A DNA stretch of 64,000 bases from Halothece sp. PCC 7418 (GTDB taxonomy: Bacteria; Cyanobacteriota; Cyanobacteriia; Cyanobacteriales; Rubidibacteraceae): assembly GCF_000317635.1 (NCBI RefSeq), contig NC_019779.1:2046001-2110000 (forward strand), given 5' to 3'. Under the pieces are notes generated by a model. The model searched no databases. It was not told where the DNA came from and saw only the letters and a program-made list of their open reading frames with translations. A program made the translations under genes and the position numbers. How positions within the stretch are numbered: the first letter of the stretch is position 1; every line of letters begins with the position of its first letter. Shown here one piece after another: positions 36,046 to 44,435 of this stretch.

Positions 36046-38235
36046 TTGAATTACCAGGACTTCTTTCAAAGGCTAACTCATTATCAACCTTATCCTTGGC
36101 AAACTCAGTTTGCTCAGTGGGATGGTAACAAGATTGCAGTCGTTAACTTACCCACAGGGACAGGGAAAGAGTTTGGGGCAACGATTCCTTGGTTATATGG
36201 TCATTACAAAGGACATAATGTTCCCAACCGATTGATTTATTGTTTGCCCACCCGTTCTTTAGTAGATCAGGTTTATAACAATGTACAAGGCTTAGTGAAA
36301 AAATCCCAATTAGAGATTGATGTTTATTGCTTAAAAGGGGGGAAGATTGAACAAGGATATGAAGACCATCTTACCCAACCTGCGATTTTAATTGGCACGC
36401 AAGATCAGTTACTCTCTCGGGCTTTGAATCGAGGTTATACTGTCTCTTGGACACAGCGACCCAAACACGCAGCAGCAGTTAATAATGATTGTCGCTGGGT
36501 ACTCGATGAAACCCAGTTGATGGGAGTAGGCTATTCAACCGCGGTTAAGTTGCATCAACTGCGTCAAGAGTTGGGGGTATTTGGGAAAGCAGAACTGGTT
36601 TTAATGTCTGCGACCCAGAACTTAGAACCCTTGAAAGCCTCATCTTATCGCCTTTATCAGCTTAATCAGAAAGATTACGATCATCTCTTCCTTGGGGAAA
36701 AACTGAAGAAACCGAAACCTATCTCAAAAGCTGAGGTTTCCTCTCCTGAAGACATTGCAAAGTTAGCTCTTGAAAAACATCACTCAGGACAATTAACTTT
36801 AGTCGTTCTCAATACAGTGAACCGCGCTCGTGAGGTAGGAGAATGCTTGAAACAAGTGACTGACAGCGTTCCCATCCTGACCATTCATTCTCGCTTTTTA
36901 GGCTTTGATCGCGCTCAATTACAAGAGAAACTTTACAGCTTTCAAGGCATTGTCGTTGCCACTCAGGTTGTAGAAGCAGGGGTGGATTTAGATGCCAGTA
37001 CCTTAATCACAGAGTTATGTCCTTGGTCTTCTTTTGTGCAACGAGTGGGGCGCTGTGGACGAACGAATTTAGAACAGGCGAGTCAAGTATTCTGGCTAGA
37101 TTGGCAGGGGGATTGGAAAGCATTGCCGTATGAACAAAAAGACTGTGAGGAGACTAAAGAAAAGCTATTATCTCTTTCCGATGTGGGATTGCTTAGTTTG
37201 CTAGGAGTTGAATTACCCGATCGCAAGTTACCCAAGCGCAAGCTAGGAAAAGAGGAAATGGAGCAGTTTTTTACGACTCATCCTCAACTGCGTTCTACTA
37301 CCTATAGCACGGAAAAGTATGTCAGAGATGTTCACTCCTACACAGCGCGAGTCTTCTGGGCAGATGAACAACCCAAGACAATTCCGCATCAAACCTATTT
37401 ATGTCCCGTTCCTGTCAATGATTTAAACCAATTCTTACAGGAACAGCAAATTGAATTCTACGTTTGGGGGGAAGATAAATGGGAACAGAAAACTAAAGTT
37501 GAGATTGGAGATGTGGTTCATTTACCTTACACCACAGGCGGGTATAGCCACGAATTAGGCTGGACAGGAAACCCAGATGATTCTCCCATACCTTATTCCT
37601 TAACGACTCCTAAACTGTTTGACAATGAGCGTCCTACTCAATACTGGGTTTCTCTTAAAATCCATTCTGGGGATGCTGCTTTTTTTATGGAACAATATGT
37701 TCCGACATTACAGAGACTAGAGTTTAGTGAGGATGAAATTAACTTATTAATCCAATGCGCCCGTTGGCATGATTGGGGAAAAGCCCATGAGATTTGGCAA
37801 GACTTTGCTAATGCTGAAAGAGAATTAGTTGCTAAATCTCCTAAATATAAACACTTTACCACTTTAAACGGGTTTCGCCATGAATTGGCAAGCGCGATCG
37901 CTGCTGCTCAACAAAACGCCCCATTTTTAGCCCAATATTTAATCGCAGCCCATCACGGAAAAGTCAGAGAAACTCTAGTCAATGCTGATGGTTCTTGTGA
38001 TCCTAATGTTTTGAGAGGAGTTGAATTAGGTACGCAACTTCCTGAGGTTGAACTGGGAGAGGAGTATTTAGAAGCAGTCTCCTTAGACTATCCTGATCCG
38101 AGAAAATGGGAAGATCAAGTGTTTGAGGAATTATTAGCAGAATGGGGGGTTTTCAAACTGTTATATCTAGAAACCTTAATTCGTAACGCTGATGTTGCAG
38201 CGTCTAAATATCGGGAGGATCAAGTAAATGTATAG
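36046..38235 (+). CDS. cas3: CRISPR-associated helicase-nuclease Cas3, C-terminal HD (type I-G)
   Basis: The 729-residue protein has the helicase first: Walker A NLPTGTGKEFGATIPW near residue 36, DExH-type WVLDETQLMG near 151, VLMSATQNL near 187, and QRVGRCGR near 335. The HD nuclease domain follows, with CARWHDWGKAHEIW (HD near residue 575) and AAHHGKVRE. This helicase-then-HD order is typical of type I-G (I-U). The enzyme unwinds and shreds DNA chosen by the Csx17/Csb1/Csb2 complex. The only in-frame start downstream of a stop is TTG at 36046. It is separated from cas4 by a 571-bp regulatory region. Confidence 0.93.
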   Translation: MNYQDFFQRLTHYQPYPWQTQFAQWDGNKIAVVNLPTGTGKEFGATIPWLYGHYKGHNVPNRLIYCLPTRSLVDQVYNNVQGLVKKSQLEIDVYCLKGGKIEQGYEDHLTQPAILIGTQDQLLSRALNRGYTVSWTQRPKHAAAVNNDCRWVLDETQLMGVGYSTAVKLHQLRQELGVFGKAELVLMSATQNLEPLKASSYRLYQLNQKDYDHLFLGEKLKKPKPISKAEVSSPEDIAKLALEKHHSGQLTLVVLNTVNRAREVGECLKQVTDSVPILTIHSRFLGFDRAQLQEKLYSFQGIVVATQVVEAGVDLDASTLITELCPWSSFVQRVGRCGRTNLEQASQVFWLDWQGDWKALPYEQKDCEETKEKLLSLSDVGLLSLLGVELPDRKLPKRKLGKEEMEQFFTTHPQLRSTTYSTEKYVRDVHSYTARVFWADEQPKTIPHQTYLCPVPVNDLNQFLQEQQIEFYVWGEDKWEQKTKVEIGDVVHLPYTTGGYSHELGWTGNPDDSPIPYSLTTPKLFDNERPTQYWVSLKIHSGDAAFFMEQYVPTLQRLEFSEDEINLLIQCARWHDWGKAHEIWQDFANAERELVAKSPKYKHFTTLNGFRHELASAIAAAQQNAPFLAQYLIAAHHGKVRETLVNADGSCDPNVLRGVELGTQLPEVELGEEYLEAVSLDYPDPRKWEDQVFEELLAEWGVFKLLYLETLIRNADVAASKYREDQVNV

Positions 38236-38318
38236 CAATCCCAAATGATCCCCCCAACCCCCCAAGTTTTGGGGGCTTCCATGAGTCAACTTTTTACAAA
38301 CGATATAGAACTGCTATA
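38231..38318 (+). mobile_element. TATAGC-type MITE, copy a, overlapping the end of cas3
   Basis: It starts TATAGCAATCCCAAATGA and ends GAACTGCTATA. A strong hairpin CCCCCAA-GTT-TTGGGGG at 38259-38275 inside it probably ends cas3 transcription. The first five bases overlap the cas3 stop region, so the insertion has reached the very end of the gene. Copy b at 38575-38690 is the same element in the opposite direction. Confidence 0.75.
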
Positions 38319-38342
38319 TAAAGACTGTTACAATTTACTACG

Positions 38343-38451
38343 GTTTTAATCCTCATTCTTTTGAGGACTGAGTTGAAAGAAACAATTAGTGGTACATCAT
38401 TGATGAGATAATCATCACAAATCCTCTGAACTCAGAGGACTAAATTTCTAC
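38343..38451 (+). ncRNA. Degenerate two-repeat mini-CRISPR, CreR/CreA-like guide RNA
   Basis: Pseudo-repeat 1 (38343-38379) is exactly 37 bases, as in the main array, and agrees with the consensus at 26 positions. Pseudo-repeat 2 (38415-38451) keeps the stem and a perfect GACTAAATT block. In both, the stem changes from TCCCC/GGGGA to TCCTC/GAGGA, a compensatory pair change that keeps the hairpin. The 35-base pseudo-spacer (38380-38414) starts AAACAATTAGTGGTACATCA. Its first 11 bases match the minus strand at 38534-38524 perfectly, with 13-15 also matching. This fits a guide that tethers the I-G complex to the cas4 operon promoter. Expression is not shown. Confidence 0.75.
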
Positions 38452-38523
38452 TAAGGTAACGAAACCAAACAGCAGTAAGGGTTTTGTTGAGTTACGCTGT
38501 CATAAATTTTAAACTTTTATACT

Positions 38524-38566
38524 ACTAATTGTTTGACGTGCCATTTTGTATAAAGCGTGCTAATAT
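38524..38566 (+). promoter_or_regulatory. Putative promoter of the cas4-csx17-csb1-csb2 operon with pseudo-spacer target
   Basis: The target ACTAATTGTTT (38524-38534) overlaps TTGACG (38533-38538), a near-consensus -35 box. An extended -10 TGCTAATAT ends at 38566, though the spacing of 22 is long; TATAAA at 38549-38554 is an alternative with too short spacing. On the strand bearing the protospacer the three bases 5' of it read GTC. Binding of the interference complex here would cover the -35 region. Confidence 0.5.
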
Positions 38567-38574
38567 TAGATACA

Positions 38575-38690
38575 TATAGCAGTTCTCATTCTTATGTAAA
38601 AAGTCGATTAACCGTTCCCCCCTTACTAACCGGAGCTTTAGTGAGGAGGGCTAGGGGGGATTAACTTACAATTCATTTGGGATTGCTATA
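38575..38690 (-). mobile_element. TATAGC-type MITE, copy b, in the cas4 leader
   Basis: Read on the minus strand it begins TATAGCAATCCCAAATGAAT and ends GAGAACTGCTATA, so it is an inverted relative of copy a. The two share ACTTTTTACA-type sequence near one end and C-rich/G-rich inner arms. It starts about 9 bases after the presumed -10 box, so it probably lies in the 5' untranslated leader of cas4 mRNA. Confidence 0.75.
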
Positions 38691-38695
38691 TACAA

Positions 38696-38737
38696 AAAAG
38701 CCCCTTGATCACAGATGCGACCAGGGCTTCCTTGATG
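38696..38737 (+). terminator. Hairpin AAGCCC/GGGCTT before cas4
   Basis: AAAAAAGCCCC at 38694-38704 and GGGCTT at 38724-38729 can pair around a loop that also holds GCGACC, which in turn can pair with GGTCGC at 38760-38765. There is no clean U-run, so this may be an attenuator-like structure and not a full terminator. Its position, 80 bases before the cas4 start, would let it affect cas4 expression. Confidence 0.3.
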
Positions 38738-38806
38738 TAGCAGTCTTATTGTAGCATCTCGGTCGCGTTTGGCTCAAGGTTCAGATAATTACAAGGAGTC
38801 AAACTA

Positions 38807-39445
38807 ATGAATCAGTTCAATGATATTTTTTCTAATCTTGAAGCTGCTTCCAGAAAAGAGATCATTGTAGCCGCCTCTCGCATTGCTAAACATTTAATCG
38901 GAGAGTCTCAATGCTTACTTCAATATTACTTGCAAGCACATTATCAACTTGCAAATAATAAAAACTATATTTCCTACAAAATGAGGCATCAGTCTTTTTT
39001 AAAGCAGCGCAAGCAATTCTGGATGGCTGAAGGCTATAGTGTATCTTGTGAAAAGCAAAATCTGATGAATTTTTTGACTAAAAAGGGACCTAAATTTATT
39101 GGTACTCCCGATCTTTATGTCAAAGAAATCAACCATTTTGAAGAATTGAAAACGGGAAAACCAAAAGAGTACGACATTGTTCAACTCATGCTGTACATGG
39201 CGGCGGCTCCTTATATCTATGGTCTTTCGGAAATTCCTAGCGGTCAAGTCCGCTACAGTGATGGCTCTTTTAAAGATGTTTTACCAGAAGAGATTACTCA
39301 AGAATTCAAAGATCAAGTAACTCAATTAATTGGGGTATTGGTAGCAGATCAAATTCCAGAACCAGAACCTAGTCAACGTGATTGCCGTTTCTGCACTTTT
39401 AATAATTATTGTCCTGTTGCATATATCGACAATAATGTTGCCTAA
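38807..39445 (+). CDS. cas4: CRISPR-associated exonuclease Cas4
   Basis: The 212-residue protein has the RecB-like core: GTPDLYVKEINHFEELKTGK (residues about 97-117) with catalytic D, E and K, then QLMLYMAAAPYIYG with the motif IV Gln and Tyr. Its iron-sulfur cysteines are one near residue 33 (SQCLLQYYLQAHY) and three at the end (CRFCTFNNYC). Cas4 trims and selects prespacers by PAM with Cas1 and Cas2, but neither is present here. AAGGAG 9 bases before the ATG supports the start. It is the first gene of the effector operon. Confidence 0.92.
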   Translation: MNQFNDIFSNLEAASRKEIIVAASRIAKHLIGESQCLLQYYLQAHYQLANNKNYISYKMRHQSFLKQRKQFWMAEGYSVSCEKQNLMNFLTKKGPKFIGTPDLYVKEINHFEELKTGKPKEYDIVQLMLYMAAAPYIYGLSEIPSGQVRYSDGSFKDVLPEEITQEFKDQVTQLIGVLVADQIPEPEPSQRDCRFCTFNNYCPVAYIDNNVA

Positions 39446-39533
39446 CTTATAATCATTACCTTTGATTAAAGCCTCCCAAACTTGGGGAGGTGGCAGGCAG
39501 AATTTTGTAGCAGACTTTTTGCTATTTCATATA

Positions 39534-39638
39534 ATACCATTTTGGAAAAGTCAAGTTACAGTAATTAACCCGCTCATTGACCGTAGGGTGGGCATTGCCC
39601 ACCCTACAAGATGTAACATCTACTTTTTAAATTGGTAT
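39534..39638. mobile_element. ATACCA-type MITE between cas4 and csx17
   Basis: The left end ATACCATTTTGGAAAAG and the right end, in reverse complement, ATACCAATTTAAAAAG, are terminal inverted repeats of about 16 bases. The middle has the palindrome GTAGGGTGGGCATTGCCCAC. A partial copy lies at 22712-22775, and the palindrome recurs in altered form near 62865. It separates cas4 from csx17 and may contribute to differential expression within the operon. Confidence 0.75.
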
Positions 39639-39660
39639 AAATATCTAAAGGAACAAGCAC

Positions 39661-41748
39661 GTGATTAGTCAAACGACTGTTAACCAATTTATTCCCATTC
39701 CTACAACTTCCCCAACAACCTTATTAGGCTATCTCAAAGCATTGGGCTTAATGGCGATTACCAATGCCAAGGGATATTGGGAACAAGAACAGTTTTATCT
39801 TAATGTCGAATCTCTCAGGGAAGTTGTCGAGACATTTGTTTCCGATTATCAACCGAAACCGATCGCGAATCCTTGGAACAAAAAATCTGGCTTTTTATCG
39901 GGAAATCAATTAAAACCTTTTCTAGAAACGGAAACAGAACGATATCAGCGCATCAGAGAAACTTATCAAGAGATTATTGAAGTTCTCTCAGAAATTGATT
40001 TAAAGGGAAAAGGGAGTAAAGAACTGAAACCACTTCTTTTTCCAAAGTTAGAAGAAAGTATCGAGGATGATTCTTTCATAGACTGGCTGAGTTCGGTGGG
40101 AGTTGTAACGACTGATAAGGGGAAAGAAAGGGTTTACCTCAATGATTTACTGGGAACTGGCGGGAATGTCAGCACCAGCGATTTAGCCTTTAATTATTTG
40201 GAATGCTGTCGCCAACTATGGGATATCAAAACAGGAGAACCAACGGCAGATTGTCAGACTTTTGCTGAAGCTGCGATCGCTGCAACCCCTCATCCCAAAT
40301 CATTAATCAAAAAAGGAATCCTCTGTCACCTCTCGCCTCGCGCCGACTTTTTTGGCGAACTGGACACCAGAACGGGAACCGATGATTATCCAGCTAATGG
40401 CATTAGTACCCAACTAGCTAATCCTGTTGACTATATTTTAGCGATCGAGGGCTTACTGCAATTTTCAGGAACGGTTAAAAACTTAAAAGAAACCGATGGC
40501 GAGTCTCCAGAAACTACTTATGCCCTCTATCCGTTATTGCTAGAAATTAATGCGGGGTCTGCCGAAACCAGCGATCGCACTGAGAACAGTAAACATGAGT
40601 GTTGGCTACCCTTATGGTCAGAACCAATGGAGTTAAGAAAATATCGGCGTTATGTTAGCAATCATTTGAATTATCGCTTAAAAAATCAAATCCGAGACAC
40701 TTTAGACTTACTTGCACAATTATCTCAATCCAGTCAGTATCTAGAGTTCACTCGTTATTCGCGCTTTGGTTTTTGGCCCCGAAAAGGACAAGGCAGTTAC
40801 GCCATTCATATTGGGATTGAAAGCCCTGAAGGGAATGATTTAGGGGCGGAATTACGTCGTTGGCGAAAATCGGTGCGTCCTCGTCCCGACCAGACCAATG
40901 CGACCTATACTCTGCTGATGTCTTTGGAACAGCGATTAACCGCTTTGCAACGAGGTCAGGGGTCTTATCAAGAATTATTGATTTTACTGGGAAGTGTAGA
41001 AAAGCATCTGAGTAAACTTAAGTCTCGATATCTGCTTCCTGTTCCCAATCTCTCAGAAAATTGGGTAAAAAAGGCTTATGAAGAAAACCGTTGTTCTGAG
41101 TTTCGTTTAGCAGCTGCGCTTGCTTCCACTGGGCTGCGATCAAACATTTCTAGTTATGGACATAGCAAAAAAAAGGAAACCTCTTTCTGGAGGGGGAATA
41201 CTGATGTAGTGCCTACTTATTCTTTATCTGCGCTGACTTATGCCCTTTTAAGGAAATGGTCGATCAGGTTATCGCAAGACTCACATAATCATTCTAAGCA
41301 TCCTAGTCAATATTCCGACACTCTAGCTTATGCCAATTTTGAGGATATTGAGAAGTTAATGCTAGGAACTTTAAACGAAGCCCTCATTTTAGACCTTGCT
41401 TGCGGATTATCTTTATGTAGCACCCCAACTAAACTCTGGGAACAAGACAAACCGAAATTTTTACCCTTTAGCTATCGTTATGCTGCTTATGCTCACTGGC
41501 GCAAAGACTATTCCTTGTCCATGAAAGAAATCTATGGACTTTATCAGGGTTCAACTGTTCCTCTGGTTCGTCGATTACGCGCCCAAGGATTGACAAGTAG
41601 ATTAACTAAAGAAAATGACAAAAAACAGAAGAAAAAGGTGAAGATCACATTGCCAGACTTGATCGAAAATGGTGCTGAAATAATTATCGCGCTAGCTTTC
41701 CCCATTAATCCATATCAATTAGGAGTAAAAACAAATGACTTTAATTAA
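39661..41748 (+). CDS. csx17: Csx17, large subunit (Cas8) of the type I-G complex
   Basis: The 695-residue protein starts with GTG, with AAAGGAAC upstream. Its size, its place directly before csb1 and csb2, and features such as TSPTTLLGYLKALGLMAIT at the N-terminus and LAAALASTGLRSNISSYGH (about residues 482-500) fit Csx17, the I-G large subunit. It is expected to contact the PAM and recruit Cas3. It overlaps csb1 by 14 bases. No nuclease motif is seen. Confidence 0.85.
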   Translation: MISQTTVNQFIPIPTTSPTTLLGYLKALGLMAITNAKGYWEQEQFYLNVESLREVVETFVSDYQPKPIANPWNKKSGFLSGNQLKPFLETETERYQRIRETYQEIIEVLSEIDLKGKGSKELKPLLFPKLEESIEDDSFIDWLSSVGVVTTDKGKERVYLNDLLGTGGNVSTSDLAFNYLECCRQLWDIKTGEPTADCQTFAEAAIAATPHPKSLIKKGILCHLSPRADFFGELDTRTGTDDYPANGISTQLANPVDYILAIEGLLQFSGTVKNLKETDGESPETTYALYPLLLEINAGSAETSDRTENSKHECWLPLWSEPMELRKYRRYVSNHLNYRLKNQIRDTLDLLAQLSQSSQYLEFTRYSRFGFWPRKGQGSYAIHIGIESPEGNDLGAELRRWRKSVRPRPDQTNATYTLLMSLEQRLTALQRGQGSYQELLILLGSVEKHLSKLKSRYLLPVPNLSENWVKKAYEENRCSEFRLAAALASTGLRSNISSYGHSKKKETSFWRGNTDVVPTYSLSALTYALLRKWSIRLSQDSHNHSKHPSQYSDTLAYANFEDIEKLMLGTLNEALILDLACGLSLCSTPTKLWEQDKPKFLPFSYRYAAYAHWRKDYSLSMKEIYGLYQGSTVPLVRRLRAQGLTSRLTKENDKKQKKKVKITLPDLIENGAEIIIALAFPINPYQLGVKTNDFN

Positions 41749-42763
41749 TATCACCGCTCACTTAGAGAATTTGCTGGTTACCGCTAAACCTCCCATGTTT
41801 CTCGATGTGGGCGTTTCTCAAGCCTATCTGCCGTGGGAAAAACGCTTAGATGTACTGCTCAATACCCCACAAGCCACTGCCAATCAGTTAGAAGCCCTGA
41901 TTTGGGATGAAGTGAATCAGGATATTATCCCAGAATTACAAGGACTTCCCTATATTGAAATTAGGAATACACGAGCCAACAATCAATTCCTTGCTTCTAC
42001 CCTTACTCTTCCGCACCGCATTGGCACCGCTTATCTGTCTCGTCATAAAGATGCGATGTTAGATGGAGACAGGTTTCGAGACGTTTTGAAACGGCGAGTG
42101 AAAGAACAAGGCATTTACCGTGCTGTCTTTGAATTAGACCCCATTTCCATTGTTTTAGGGTGCTTTCTTTCTCACATCCAAGGCAATATGCGGATTCCTC
42201 GCATGGTAACGGGTCAATTTGTCGCTCAAGGTGCGGTTGCGATGCCTAATGGTGGGGCGAGTCATGATCCCATTTCTGCTGCTGGGGATAGCGTGGTTAC
42301 GAAAGGCTATTTTGTCAAAGAAGCAAAGGAGAAGGGGAAAACTAAATTCAAAGATATTAACAAAGCCTCGGAAGTCGGATTGGGAAATGTTCCTTATGTT
42401 CGAGAATCATATCAAGCAGAGGACTATCTCGGGAAATTTGTCATTGATACTCGCTTAGTAGATGCTGCACCCAATCTTCCTGATACTGCTAAGGAGTTAA
42501 TTAGCCTTCTCTCTCAATATCTCGTTGCTAAATTTCTCTCAGAGCCGATTATGCTGCGATCAGAGTGCTATTTCCAAGTTCAGGAAATTAAGGGAACTGA
42601 TCCAGATTTACCGAGCAAAGTAGAAACCTTACAACAAGAATTGCAGCAGAAAATCCAGCAATGCCAAGAAGAAGGTTTATTTAATGGGGTGACTACGGTT
42701 GACATTCCCATTGAACTGGATGAAGCGGGTGAGGAAGAAGAGGAAACGGAAAGCGCATCTTAG
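41735..42763 (+). CDS. csb1: Csb1, Cas7 backbone subunit of the type I-G complex
   Basis: The 342-residue protein matches the GSU0053/Csb1 family: RNTRANNQFLASTLTLPHRI (about 75-94), FELDPISIVLGCFLSHIQGN (about 132-151) and RIPRMVTGQFVAQGAVAMPN. These are the RAMP-type blocks of this Cas7. Several copies line up along the crRNA spacer. TAGGAG stands 11 bases before the ATG, and the gene starts within the end of csx17. A long acidic tail (EAGEEEEETESA) is variable in the family. Confidence 0.92.
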   Translation: MTLINITAHLENLLVTAKPPMFLDVGVSQAYLPWEKRLDVLLNTPQATANQLEALIWDEVNQDIIPELQGLPYIEIRNTRANNQFLASTLTLPHRIGTAYLSRHKDAMLDGDRFRDVLKRRVKEQGIYRAVFELDPISIVLGCFLSHIQGNMRIPRMVTGQFVAQGAVAMPNGGASHDPISAAGDSVVTKGYFVKEAKEKGKTKFKDINKASEVGLGNVPYVRESYQAEDYLGKFVIDTRLVDAAPNLPDTAKELISLLSQYLVAKFLSEPIMLRSECYFQVQEIKGTDPDLPSKVETLQQELQQKIQQCQEEGLFNGVTTVDIPIELDEAGEEEEETESAS

Positions 42764-42766
42764 ATT

Positions 42767-44203
42767 ATGATCATCGCCATTCACCTATTATTAAATCAAT
42801 ATCAGGCAAATGCTTGGCATCATGCCCATTGTGAAGGCTTAATTGATTGGCCCCCTGCCCCTTGGCGGATTCTCAGGGCGATTGTCGCTGGTTCTTATAA
42901 CGTCCATTTGCCGAAGAAACATCAAGCGACTCTAAAAGGCTTACTGCATAAAATGGCGCAAGTGGAACCAGAATACTATCTCCCCCAAGCCACTTATATC
43001 CAGCATCGATCACCGCGACCACAGATGAAATCGGGGAAACCGCCTGAAATTAAACCAGGGAAAACCCTTTATGCTGCGGGGTTACTCCTCGATGAGGAAG
43101 ACTCAACGCTTTTTATTCGATATCCCTTTGAACTCAGTGAAACGGAAGATTTAGTCTTACGCTTAATTTTCAATGGTCTGACTTATTTAGGGCGCAAAGA
43201 AGCTGCTGCCCAGTGGGAAATTGTGGAAGAAATGCCTGAAAGTAATGCCATTCCCAACCCAGAAGGAACAAAAATTGTGGCGATTCCCGATTCTAATTTA
43301 GATGCAGAACAACTTTGGGAAACGCTTAACTCATCGGCTGCGGATGTCTTTGCTAAAAATAAGCAAGCGGTATTTCCAGGAGTGGGACAAACTGCCTACC
43401 AATTAAAAGATCCTAATTCAGAACAGTTGTCAAGGAACAAGGATGAAGCGTCTAATGCTGCTGTCCAGATTGTGACCTTGAGCGCGATCGCGCCACACCC
43501 GATTCCCCTCAAATACGCCCACGAAATCTGTTACAACTTACACCGTTCTCTCGTTAAACGCTGTCCTAGCCCGATTTTTACAGGCCAGGAAATGGGAGAA
43601 CCTCGCCGAAATCATAGCCATACATTTATTCAACCGATTCCTGACTCTAAACAGCGTTATATCAAAAGACTACAGTTAATTGCTACTGAAGGATATTCCT
43701 CTGATGCCCTCGCCAGCATTTCTGCTATTTTATTTGTCAAAGCAGGAGAACAATGGGTTAACTTACAACTCAGTGATTTCTCTAAAAACCTTGGCGAGTC
43801 TCATCAACAATGGAAAACCATTACGCCGATGTTTCTGACTCGCTTCCCGAAAACCTTGCGGGGAAAACCTCGTTATTTATCGGGAACAGACTATCAAAAA
43901 GACGGGGCTGAACATCAAGCCTTGAAATATTTACTCTTTCTCGATCATTTAGGCTTATCAGTGAAACCCACGTTTCAAGCAACCTCCGAAGGATTGGGGA
44001 TGTATTTAGATGGGGAATTAGTTGTAGAAGCTCAATGTCAGCCTTGGGACAGATTTTGGCAATGGCAGTCTGCTCATTCTCATGGTAAGAAAGTGGGGCG
44101 AGTGGGATACAATGTGAAACTAACTTTTTCTCAAGCGGTTACATCTCCCATTGGTCTGGGTTATGCCTGTCATTATGGGTTAGGAACGTTGCTCCCGATT
44201 TAG
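42767..44203 (+). CDS. csb2: Csb2, Cas5-Cas6 fusion of the type I-G complex
   Basis: The 478-residue protein begins IAIHLLLNQYQANAWHHAHC and WPPAPWRILRAIVAGSYN, the N-terminal Cas5-like part of GSU0054/Csb2. It ends SPIGLGYACHYGLGTLLPI, the glycine-rich loop of Cas6-type RNA endonucleases. It should cut the array RNA at the base of the repeat hairpin and stay on the 5' handle. It starts 3 bases after the csb1 stop with no clear ribosome site, so translation is probably coupled. The leader of the array follows directly. Confidence 0.92.
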   Translation: MIIAIHLLLNQYQANAWHHAHCEGLIDWPPAPWRILRAIVAGSYNVHLPKKHQATLKGLLHKMAQVEPEYYLPQATYIQHRSPRPQMKSGKPPEIKPGKTLYAAGLLLDEEDSTLFIRYPFELSETEDLVLRLIFNGLTYLGRKEAAAQWEIVEEMPESNAIPNPEGTKIVAIPDSNLDAEQLWETLNSSAADVFAKNKQAVFPGVGQTAYQLKDPNSEQLSRNKDEASNAAVQIVTLSAIAPHPIPLKYAHEICYNLHRSLVKRCPSPIFTGQEMGEPRRNHSHTFIQPIPDSKQRYIKRLQLIATEGYSSDALASISAILFVKAGEQWVNLQLSDFSKNLGESHQQWKTITPMFLTRFPKTLRGKPRYLSGTDYQKDGAEHQALKYLLFLDHLGLSVKPTFQATSEGLGMYLDGELVVEAQCQPWDRFWQWQSAHSHGKKVGRVGYNVKLTFSQAVTSPIGLGYACHYGLGTLLPI

Positions 44204-44435
44204 GGAAAATTTGCGCGAAAGGGGTGCTGTGTAATGCGGAGTGAGTACGGATTGGTTAAAACCCTATTTCTGTAAAGGGCTTGAGCTTTTCTGTTTTTCA
44301 ACCCATCGCGCACCAGTCAGGGCAAGGGTTTCAGCTAATTTGGCAAATTTAATTTTGAGAATCGGCTAAAATGATTAAGGATTCGCGCAACTGGACTTTG
44401 AAAACTAAATATGACAAGGGGTTCAGATGCAAGCT
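44204..44435 (+). promoter_or_regulatory. CRISPR leader, 232 bp
   Basis: It lies between csb2 and the first repeat and has no gene. It is A+T-rich near the array, with TTGAGA (about 44355) and TAAAAT (about 44367) as weak promoter-like boxes. This side is the leader because the repeats here are all perfect, whereas the far end has degenerate repeats, and because the repeat 3' end is ATTGAAAC, the usual 5' handle of type I crRNAs. Confidence 0.7.

Larger units (their letters stand above)
38319..38574. other. Segment between two inverted MITEs that holds the mini-CRISPR and its target
   Basis: This 256-bp segment contains the two degenerate repeats, the pseudo-spacer, and the seed-matched promoter-like site. 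I find no convincing protein gene; the longest minus-strand reading from an ATG is 11 codons. TACAAT at 38329-38334, 9 bases before the first pseudo-repeat, is a possible -10 box for the guide RNA. Confidence 0.6.

Noticed and set aside
38384-38574. Possible CreT-type toxin gene next to the mini-CRISPR (short readings such as an 11-codon minus-strand ORF starting ATGGCACGTC, or ATGAGATAA within the pseudo-spacer)
   Set aside because: They are very short, have no ribosome site and overlap the guide or its target. The seed match faces the cas4 operon, so a cas-regulating guide explains the region without a toxin.
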